From Viscum album (Eukaryota; Streptophyta; Magnoliopsida; Santalales; Viscaceae): a stretch of 64,000 nt of DNA. Below the pieces are notes generated by a model. That model did not search any database. It saw only the letters and a program-made list of their open reading frames with translations, and was not told the DNA's origin. Within the stretch, counting starts at the first letter, position 1; every line of letters starts with the position of its first letter. Location of the stretch: contig OY728143.1 in the NCBI GenBank assembly GCA_963277665.1, positions 228,089,591-228,153,590 of the forward strand. Reading direction: 5' to 3'. Below are positions 1 to 8,305 of this stretch, piece after piece. Both the position numbers and the translations under genes were made by a program.

Positions 1-449
1 GTTGTTCGATGAATAAGGGGTCAGACGATCCAGTGATTGTCAGAGGCCATTGGAATATAAATGTATCAATTTAACCGTGTTCATTATTTAGGATTATTTA
101 TGATCATATACTAATTATGGTTTCAATTTAGAACCTCATTTACCTGAGAGTGTATCCTGATAATGTTCATGATTCCCTATCCCATTGGGTTGGACATCTC
201 ATTGGGGTTGTCAACAAATTTCCTTTCACATTGGTTGTTTGACTGACTCATACTATTTCAGTCCATTGGATTGATTAATGGAAAAAAATTTGGATGATTA
301 TTTTTGGACTATGAAGCACATAAATGGGAATATAATAGCATTAAATATATAAATTATAAATTAAAATTATTTCCATAACATATTCATTTATTGGTTTCAA
401 TCTATGTTATCCAAAAATATTTCCTAGAATTTATTCTTATTGTAATAAT
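1..449. other. AT-rich flank, nothing recognised
   Basis: No coding similarity, RNA gene or repeat structure was recognised here. If the relic that follows (450-1500) was once a full minus-strand element, this stretch would occupy the position of its gag region, but I could not align it to the intact gag at 6738-7804. Confidence 0.4.
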
Positions 450-770
450 TTGTTCCATAAAAAATGGTATATAATGATCTTAAGGATTTACAAAATCATA
501 CCTCAATGGACTTTCAATATATGTGTGCAGAAAGACCAATTTTCATGCATCCGTTCCCATTTGAATGTATCTCAACACAATGTTTTTGGGTTTTAATCCT
601 ATTTAAATCAATAGTATACCCACCCTCACATATTATATCCTCATTAGGATGAATTTTCTTGATAAAACAATTTCTCTATAATTAACAAAATGTGGGATTT
701 TTTCTTTTACATAGATTAATCCCCAAGGATTTATTTGTGGTTTTCAAATCGTAATACCAAAAATAACTAT
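450..770 (-). repeat. Decayed leader region of a gag-type LTR element
   Basis: This stretch aligns by eye with 7970-8300, the leader between gag and primer site of the young element, in the same orientation. Shared blocks include the CCGTTCCCATTTGAAT segment (CAGTTCCCGTTCGAGT in the young copy), the following GTTTTTGGGTTTTAATCC block, and a downstream AAAACAATTTCTCTA block. A trace of the primer site (GTAATACCAA where the young copy has CTGATACCAA) lies near 750-765. Most differences are of the C-to-T/G-to-A kind expected from decay of methylated DNA. No intact gene is present. Confidence 0.6.
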
Positions 771-1500
771 TTACTTTGACACAAACTATGAAAACCCTAC
801 TCATTATTTCACATTAATGCAATATTTATTATATATTATTACACATAATAAATCATATATGATCATGAAGTCCAGTTCCTATAATATTAAGTACATTACA
901 TGACAACTTAAAACCAAAAATATATTATATTTATTGATATTTTCTTTAACGTGATCTTATTCTTCCTTAATACTTAACACTGCATGGGTAAATCTGGGTA
1001 CATAAATAATAAATGGGTGAGCTATAAATCCCAATATGAGAATATACATAGAATAACATGAAGAATGTTGTACATGTTAATAAATATTCATATCATGAGG
1101 GAATAAAAGGGGAATGAATCATAAAAATGATAGATAAAACATGACATTGAATGATAACCTAAAAGAAACATGGGAAATGTGGAAACAAAAAAATGTGTCA
1201 TAAATATAAGTCACATGGAATCATTTTTTATCTCATTTTATTATATGTGAAATGATTTTGGAATAAATACATGTACATAAAAATCAAATTACTATATGTT
1301 CATAAAGGCGAATACTCTTAATAGGGATATCATAGTGAAATTTCACCATTATATTGTGGGAGCATAAATGTTAATGAGAGGTCTTAATGAGATTTAAAGG
1401 ATTTACTCTTCATTTAGATATCATAATTTCCATATATGAGCTGGGTAAAAGAAAATCCCATCCTCACTAATTGAATATAATATGGCCTAAAATGAATATT
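771..1500 (-). repeat. Decayed LTR relic of the same family
   Basis: It follows directly after the relic leader, where an LTR is expected. The segment around 985-1065 (CTGGGTACATAAATAATAAA, then GGTGAGCT) aligns with 2393-2460 of the young LTR (CCTGGGAAAAAATAAAAC, then GATGAGCT). The right boundary is not visible; 1500 is approximate. The copy is far older than the element at 2149. Confidence 0.45.
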
Positions 1501-2148
1501 ATTCTTTAATAAAAGGGAGAATGTGGGGATTCAGTACCATGAGTTTGTGACTCCAAATTCATGGGATGGTATTGTTGAGAGAATTGGGACACCATTGGAG
1601 GACTCTAGAGATGGTAGGACTGAGTAAGGACATTCTCATAAGATTTTTAGTCATGTGAAGAAGTTAATTATGCTGTTTCTAAATATGAAATTATTGGTAA
1701 ATCCTCTTTCATTTCTCAGACATAGGTTTTGATCTCTATAAAATAATATAACCAAAACTGAAAACCATCCCATTGTTTTCGATTAATACGTCAAGAAAAA
1801 GAGTTGTGGTTTCCTTTATTTTATTATTAAATGGTCCAAACATATTAAAATATTACTCTTGGAGATGTGGATGTGAGCCATACTCTTAAACAAATGATTT
1901 TAATACCATATACATTATTATTTATTCTAAATGATTCATAAAGGCTTCATAAAATTAATCAAATAATCATGAAATCACATTATTTTAAAGATAAACCTTA
2001 ATTTCATCATAGATACCATTTATAGTATTTATGAAATCACCTTTGTGTCATTAGGATTTCATAATACACACCGAATATTTATACCGTATTGGATTTTTAA
2101 CCGAAAATTAGTTTTTCAATGAATATTATGAAAAAGACACAATTGGAT
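1501..2148. other. Unassigned AT-rich stretch
   Basis: No gene seen. A purine run followed by TGTGGGGATTC at about 1504-1525 resembles a polypurine tract plus LTR start on the plus strand, but nothing else supports an element boundary. The last bases (up to GGAT at 2148) are the left flank of the LTR element that starts at 2149. Confidence 0.3.
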
Positions 2149-3760
2149 TGTAACACCCCGACCCCAGCTACCCAGAGCCGGTGCATTACTTTGTAACATT
2201 GGCATGATCACAAAAGATCAAGTCTCGAATGACCGATTAGTTTAGTAGCCTTGGAAACACTAGATACATTCATAAGTTTTACATTACATCATAAAATGAA
2301 AAACTACTACAACAACATAATGTCTCCACAGTCCACACTATTATCCCCTCATAATATCCCGGAAGGTCATTCATAATTTACTTCTTCACATCCTGGGAAA
2401 AAATAAAACATAGAAAAGGGATGAGCTCAAATGCCCAGTAAGGATAACAATATAGTGGAAACTTTCATAAATAAGAATAAACATTTAAGGCAATGTATAA
2501 CTAAAACAAAAGCCTTTTAAACTTGAATATCAACATAAGATGGCAAAAGTAAAATGAAATAACGCCATTTACTCATTCACATGGATATTCTACTAATCGA
2601 ATAATCACATGCAAAATCACTAACCACTTTCATAATGTTGGAATGCATAATGCCAGACAATCATAACCACATAGCCAAGGCCTCGTGCCAAGACTACAAA
2701 TAAGATTTTGTCAAGGCCTTGTGCCAAGACAGTAGTTTGTCTCATGAGACCTACCGATGCATCGAGGAGCTATAGCGGGCTCCACCCGTCACATATTAAG
2801 TCCAATGCATTCCCATATGAAAAGGTTTAAACATGACAGAAACATTCATATTAAAACTAGCATATGAAATGTCAATAATTTCACCATAAACTATGAATGG
2901 TATAAAATAGCACATCCACAGTCAAACATATCACAAAACCTTCAATACAATATAGAAGTTTTGTATTATAATAAATCAACTTCAAATAAGCGTAAAATCC
3001 ATCAAAGGATGTTGACATAGATTAAATCAAAACACTTTTTAGAGAAATATCTCTTTCTATTTTTGAAATCATTTAAGAGCCATATAAAACAAAACATTTT
3101 CTTGAAAATATTCTTATAAGCTTGTAAGGAAATCTTTGAAGATTTTATAATGGCGGAAAATAACCGCACCCACCGTATAAGTTAAAAACACATTCATACC
3201 TCAATTCTGTAAAAAAGGTTAAAAAGGACCTTGTTTTGAAAACGACGGAAAGATTCCTCTTATAAAAAGTCAAAAAGGGTATAAATGACTTTAACCCATA
3301 TTCTTGTAAATAATAAAAATGTTTTGAAATACATTTTGAAGAAACATGGATGTGGATGATAACGAGGTCCCAGTAGATTATTATGTATAAACAACCTTGG
3401 ATAATGAAGAGGTTGTGAAGTAAAACCTTACCTTGTACTTTTCCTTGGTTGGGGTAGGTTAACCTCCTGTATAATGGTGAAATAATTGTTATTAAATTAT
3501 ACGAGAATCATATACATTCATATGATATCATATATGATCTTTTAACATTGCTTTGTTATCAATATCTTAGATTTATCGTAGTTTCGGGTGTTAAATTACT
3601 CGTTTTCTTATAAGTTTTGTTACGTAAGTCATGTTTTTCATGTATAGGTCTTATATTATTCATATCCAGAATGATATCATGTCCTTAAACATTATTTTTA
3701 AATTGTCAAATGATAATTATACTTGAATGGATACGACGGAGAATGAATCTCATCGCGTTC

Positions 3761-3995
3761 GTGGAGACGGTAGTCCGTACGTACGCACGAGCGACAATAT
3801 CATTATTTTGATATTAAAATAATATATAATTGGATAGTATATCATATATACAGAATCATTATCATGTTATATTTATTATTTACATGAATTACATATCATT
3901 ATTATACCCATCTAAATAATAATATATTGAATAACAATTACACCACGACGTGGAGACGGTAAGCCGTACGTACGCACGTATGGTGACATGTCATT
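3761..3995 (-). repeat. Duplicated GTACGTAC motif block inside LTR
   Basis: Two copies of a CG-containing block of about 48 bp (3761-3806 and 3945-3995) share GTGGAGACGGTA, then CCGTACGTACGCACG, then a GACA.TCATT tail. Each has the perfect 10-base palindrome CGTACGTACG. The right LTR has the same pair at about 9917-10150. The blocks lie 330-560 bases downstream of the TATA box on the minus strand, so they should be transcribed (R/U5). Older family copies keep recognisable versions near 26370-26410 (opposite strand) and 36510-36560. Confidence 0.7.
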
Positions 3996-4317
3996 CAAAT
4001 GATGGGTAGAATACTGAATATGGTTGTTCCATATTTTTAATAACATCACAGTATATAGAAGATACTGGAGTTATAATTTTAGAATTGAAATAAAAAACAA
4101 AGAGGGAGTGGAAGAAGAAAGAAACATGAAAGAGGGTGATGAAAATGTTACCTCTTCTTCGGGTTCTTCCTTTTGATTTGATCAAAAGGACTCTTTAGGA
4201 TGGCTTTCTGACTAAAGTAAAGCTTCTAGGATGAAGGGAGAGAAGTTGGGAGAGTATTTGGGCAGAGGTTGGCCGAACCAAAAGGCTTGAAAATGTGAAT
4301 AAGGTGATAGAGGTGGG

Positions 4318-4334
4318 GGCCTTTTATAAGAGGA
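4318..4334 (-). promoter_or_regulatory. LTR TATA box (3' LTR)
   Basis: On the minus strand the sequence reads CTCTTATAAAAGGCCCCC, a strong plant-type TATA box in a locally GC-richer setting. The same box is conserved in the right LTR and in two older family copies, which supports its role as the pol II core promoter. Transcription would start roughly 30 bases downstream, near 4290. Confidence 0.7.
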
Positions 4335-5089
4335 GAGGAGGGGCTCTTTTGGAAAGATTGAAATGTTACATTATTATATAATGCTTTTCAGATTCTAAAG
4401 GTCCCACACTTATATAATTCGTGGATAAGGTGATAAGGGTTCGAAATCTCTTCATCCAATAGGCTTTAGACAAGTGTAAGCCTTGGATTTTGCATTATCT
4501 TCTCATTTTATTTAAATCGTTAAATAATGAGGTCATCGCCGCATCATAATGATGTCATAAATAATTTAATTTATATAATGTCTAAAAATTATAAAAAAAT
4601 ACTATGATGTAGGAAATCTTTTTATATTTCTAATGAATATTTATAATCAAAATTTGGACTTGTGTAACCCCACTAAAAAACTGTTTTAGTAAGACAACTC
4701 ATGTTTGTGTCAATTTACTTTTAACATTAAATAAATATATATTAATGTCATTTTCCAACTAAAGTGGCTCCATGGGGTCCCCAAGTTGACCCATGGGTTG
4801 TCTTGGTCGGCCATGACTCATCCAATAGGAGTATGACAAGTGTCATTCTCATCTCATATTATTAAAACATTATTTGTACCTTAAACTACACTAATTACCT
4901 CTAATCGCGATTAAGAACTTAAAAGTTACTATTCACCAAAAATTTATTTTAATCTCATTGAACCACAATTTACTTCTTAATTACAACCATGTATGTTGGA
5001 TTTTTGAAAATAAAATCATAGAAGTGGTAATATTTCATTTAAATAAAAAATCAGTTATTTAACTACCACTTAGTGGTTTCACTATTAAT

Positions 5090-5620
5090 CAAAAATTGAA
5101 GTTTTTCAGAACAAAGCCAAAATTTCACTCTAAGCTATAATTGATATTCCAAATTCAAAAATGATGTCTATTTTAAAAAATTCCAAAAATATAAGTTGCA
5201 TTAATTAATTTTATAATTAATTCCCGCTGTCACAACAAATAGCTTGTTTTTAAGAAACAATTTATATCAAAAGATTGGCAATTGTTTATGTACAATTTCA
5301 ATGTTAAATTAATTCTAAGGACCACCATTGGACAAAATGGTAAAAATATATTCTAATTATACCTTAAAACCAATAAATAGTATAATTTATCACTATAAAT
5401 TATTTTGGTTAAAAAAGTTGTTTTAAGTATTTATCACTATTCATAAAAAATTAGAAGTTCTTAGAAAAATACCAAAAATTCAACATAGGCAAAATTCGAT
5501 ATTCCGAATCCAAAAATGAAGTCCATTTTGATAAATAAAATTTATAAAATTTCAAAAAGTAGGTATTACTATTCACAACGGCTAGTTTCATTAGTTATGG
5601 TGTGTGTTAGAGCTCAAGGT
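5090..5620 (-). repeat. Degenerate direct duplication in outer LTR (about 350 bp)
   Basis: Two stretches with offsets of about 345-356 bases resemble each other: CACTATTAATCAAAAATTGAAG (5090) against CACTATTCATAAAAAATTAG (5435), and GATATTCCAAATTCAAAAAT (5142) against GATATTCCGAATCCAAAAAT (5498), each followed by an ATG(A/T)(A/T)GTC(T/C)ATTTT block. This lies within the U3 part missing from the other LTR. A decayed version of the same region is readable on the opposite strand at 24400-24560. Confidence 0.55.
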
Positions 5621-5685
5621 TGCGTACAACAAATGCTATTGTATTATTGAATGAGAAGCGTATCGTGGAAGCTCGGGGTGTTACA

Positions 5686-5700
5686 TTCTCCCCTGCTTTA
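5686..5700 (-). promoter_or_regulatory. Polypurine tract (plus-strand primer site)
   Basis: On the minus strand the bases immediately before the 3' LTR read TAAAGCAGGGGAGAA, directly followed by TGTAACACCCC. This is the expected position and composition of the RNase H-resistant polypurine tract that primes second-strand DNA synthesis in LTR retrotransposons. Confidence 0.85.
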
Positions 5701-6268
5701 ATAAATTGCGTCCTCGCAATTTGAAATTTTTCTTTGAAAATAAAAGGTTGAAAAGAGAAAATACCATTGTGGAAAACCCACATCGGAAATAAGAATAATA
5801 AAATTTAGCCTTAATAAGAGGGAAAGGGAAATGAAAAAGTCACCATGCAATTATGATATCGATTAGAAGAACATTGGTGGAAATTAAAGACATATAATTG
5901 GAGGAAAAACGTAAATATTTGTAGGGAGTGATTGAGGTCATCAATCACAATCAACTGTCAAATTGAGGGCCTCAAAGCCTTCAATCTATGTTGATTTAAA
6001 ATATCATCAGTTCAACAAGACATAATGTATTAGGATAACACATTTTTTTGTTTTAATATCCCTTTACTAATGTTTAAGAATTAATTTATTCATTGAATAA
6101 GAGACAGGTATATATATATTTATGCTTGACAATTAGAGTTTCAACCTTCAACTCATCTTTCACTCAAAAAGATAATAGAACTCAAAAATATTATACTTAT
6201 CCTAATTTTATAAGGTTCCAAATGTTAACACATACCATTTAGATTAGTAAAATTATTTTGTAATAACC
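5701..6268. other. Non-coding internal domain between gag and 3' LTR
   Basis: In an autonomous Ty3/gypsy element this position would be the end of several kilobases of pol. Here it is AT-rich and carries no reading frame or residual similarity to protease, RT, RNase H, integrase or chromodomain that I can see. Confidence 0.6.
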
Positions 6269-6391
6269 GGGGACATCCTGTAGGCTAGTGGTAGAAAATA
6301 AATGCCTGTCGCACTATGATTGTGGGTTTGATTCCTGCAGCTTTGTCCGACGCGACGGGGTATGCCCCACCCTGCAGGTTGTCCTTTTCCA
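6269..6391 (+). mobile_element. tRNA-derived SINE-like unit, copy 1
   Basis: The plus strand carries a pol III A-box-like TAGGCTAGTGGTAG (6281-6294) and B-box-like GGGTTTGATTCC (6324-6335), spaced as in a tRNA. A body follows with GACGGGGTATGCCCC and CAGGTTGTCC. A second copy with both boxes and the same body lies at 28563-28684 on the opposite strand, which shows that it is a repeat and not a chance tRNA resemblance. It sits antisense to the host element. No tRNA cloverleaf with an acceptor stem can be drawn confidently, so it is not called a tRNA gene. Confidence 0.65.
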
Positions 6392-6737
6392 AAAACTATA
6401 GTATCATAATATTCCAAAAATAATCTTCATAAATTCTTTAACCTTAAACAATACTATCCATGGTTCAACTTAATCCATTCCAACCTTAATAGTTATCCAA
6501 AATACCTCTGTCTAGACTTTCTCTAAAAGGTCACTAAATTCCAAAATCAATTGTAACATCAGATTCCCCAAACAAAGAAAAGTTTCTCTTATTGTCACAT
6601 ACTAAAAATATGATTACCTTAATCATATTAAAACCTTACTGAAATCAACAAGTACTGCAGTACAATCCTTATATATATATCACATTATTCTAATAACCAG
6701 AATATAATCCATGAGTCCAAAAGCACCAATACATTAG
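6392..6737. other. Non-coding stretch after gag
   Basis: AT-rich spacer between the gag stop codon (6738-6740, minus strand) and the SINE-like unit. No protease active-site motif or other pol remnant was seen. Confidence 0.5.
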
Positions 6738-7804
6738 TTATTCTGCTTCAACTGTAGTAACAGCATAAGATTGTCCTTGATCACTTGGCCTTTTCTGAGG
6801 TAAGTTTCCCTGACGCTTAGGACATTCATTTGCATAATGACCCATTTCTCTACAATTTTAGCATTCAACTTTGATAGCTGCTTTCTTTCCCTTGCAATCA
6901 CGAGCCTGGTGACCCTTTTCTCCACATTTATAACAAAATCCCATTCCTTTTAGGCAAGTACCAGGGTGATTCTTCCCACAATTATCACATACTGGAAAAT
7001 CCTTCTTTCCCTTTTTCCCTTTATCTGTCTCTTGTTCCACTGTTCTCTTCTTCTCTTACTTTACTTTGTTGTCATAAGACTTAGAGAATTCCTTTTCTGT
7101 CTTGATAGCACACGAGACAATATCTTTGTATGATGAGAAGGATTGTGATACTAAAGCTCTACGGAGAAATGGTTTTAACCCATCAAAGAAACGATCAATA
7201 TTACTCCTTGGGTTACCTATATAATCGGCAGCATACCTTGCTAACCTTGTAAAGTTAGCCTCATACTTTGCGACATTCTCATCCTCCTTCTGCCTCAGAC
7301 TCAGAAATTGCCTTCCATATCCGCTCGATGGTCTCGAGGAAAGTATTTTTCTAAGAACAGCTCTCTGAACTCCTGCCATTCCATGTTTGTTAATTCATCA
7401 TCTTCCTTTGTGTTTTGAATTAGTGACCACCATTGATCGAGATCTCCAGTGAGGCGGTAAACTGCCATGACAACCTTCTCCCTTTCACTACTCCCCAAGG
7501 CATGGAATATTTTCTCTAAGGAATTTATCCATTGCTCAGCTACCATAGGATTTGTACTCCCATTGAAGGTTGGTGGTTGTTGCCTCATGAAATGTTCTAG
7601 AATTGATCCTCTACGTTGCGGATCAGGGTGCTCCATACGAGTAAGGTTATTATTCATAACCTGAGTGAGTTGTCCCAGTGTGGTAATAAGTTGATTGGCA
7701 CCAGTTGCATCACCAGCCCCACTATAATTATCTTGAGCAGGAGGGAAATCCCTACATGGAGTGCGTGCATTGATACGGTTTCCATTTCTTCCACTAGGCG
7801 CCAT
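6738..7804 (-). pseudogene. gag: Ty3/gypsy gag polyprotein, broken by frameshift and stops
   Basis: Encodes the capsid/nucleocapsid protein that packages retrotransposon RNA. Translation starts at the ATG at 7804 (MAPSGRNGNR...). The first 167 codons hold the retrotransposon gag domain, with the hallmarks PPTFNGS, AEQWINSLEKIF, LTGDLDQWW and EFRELFLEKYFPR. A frameshift near 7310-7320 moves the frame; the capsid continues as FLSLRQKEDENVAKYEANFTRLARYA and onward. In that frame a stop follows at 7056-7058, then the nucleocapsid with an atypical CX2CX3HX3C finger (CDNCGKNHPGTC), a canonical CX2CX4HX4C knuckle (CYKCGEKGHQARDC), and a further knuckle whose second position is a stop (6858-6860). 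The frame ends at 6738, at the place where an autonomous element would run on into protease. One frameshift and two internal stops mean this copy cannot make intact Gag. Confidence 0.9.
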
Positions 7805-8290
7805 TTCTAAACAATGGCATAAACTAGATCAGTTTATGAATCAAAATATATAATTTCATACTTATAAAACACTTAACATAAATTGAACTATTTATGGATA
7901 TAATCCGTAATCATAAAAATGTTTTCTTTGAGTAAGTATATACTCATAAACCCTTCATAATGATTTGTAGAGAAAATGAGAGTTATCCTAAGCATATCCC
8001 CCGGGAGTGTCGTAACCAAGAGTGCAGCAAGGCCTGTTGTCGTGCACCAGTTCCCGTTCGAGTCTAGCTCAAAGCGGTGTTTTCGGGTTTTACCCCTAGG
8101 TACATCTGTCCCAGAGCCGCCTCTACTTGCTCGTATCCAGGAAGGGATTTATTGCTCGTAAAACTTACAAAATCTCTACAATAACAAAATTCAAGGAAGT
8201 TTTTCTATACTAATCCTCAAAGTCTATCTTTGGGCTATGTGCTCTAATCAGAGTTTATCTAAATCTAGCTTCCAAGGTTAGTACTAAACT
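7805..8290 (-). other. Leader (5' UTR) of the gag element
   Basis: Untranslated region between primer site and gag start. It is conserved in a decayed copy at 450-770. On the opposite (plus) strand 8030-8115 resembles a tRNA-derived module: GTTGTCGTGCACCAG, then the B-box-like CCGTTCGAGTCT (about 8056-8067), then CGGGTTTTACCCC and CATCTGTCC, similar in order to the body of the SINE-like unit at 6269. A 61-codon plus-strand open frame (7976-8161) covers it and has a matching frame in the relic copy (464-652). I regard both frames as by-products of the shared ancestral sequence. Confidence 0.6.
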
Positions 8291-8303
8291 GCCTCTGATA
8301 CCA
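8291..8303 (-). promoter_or_regulatory. Primer binding site for initiator Met tRNA
   Basis: The minus strand reads TGGTATCAGAGGC immediately inside the 5' LTR, matching the complement of the plant initiator tRNA-Met 3' end (TGGTATCAGAGC type) except near its last bases. It primes first-strand DNA synthesis. A GT(T) spacer separates it from the LTR end at 8306. Confidence 0.9.
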
Positions 8304-8305
8304 AC

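Larger units (their letters stand above)
2149..5685 (-). repeat. 3' LTR (complete, about 3.54 kb)
   Basis: Complete LTR bounded by TGTAACACCCCGA at the left and CTCGGGGTGTTACA at the right, an inverted terminal match of at least 12 bases. Read on the minus strand it starts at 5685 (U3), has a TATA box near 4325, and ends at 2149. The part 2149-4884 aligns base for base, with few differences, to 8306-11040. The part 4885-5685 has no partner because the other LTR is truncated. A 3.5 kb LTR is long for a plant element. Confidence 0.92.

Noticed and set aside
464..652. 62-codon plus-strand frame with a matching 61-codon frame at 7976-8161
   Set aside because: The two translations do align (PFPFEC / QFPFES, CFWVL / CFRVL), but the similarity follows from shared non-coding leader DNA of an LTR element. 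They run antisense to the element, have no coding signature and cover a tRNA-like module.
1504..1525. Polypurine tract plus LTR start (AAAAGGGAGAA then TGTGGGGATTC)
   Set aside because: No partner LTR, primer site or other landmark on the plus strand supports it.
6269..6391. Possible functional tRNA gene
   Set aside because: The A and B boxes are present, but no acceptor stem or anticodon arm can be drawn, and a diverged second copy shares a non-tRNA body. It is a SINE-like repeat.
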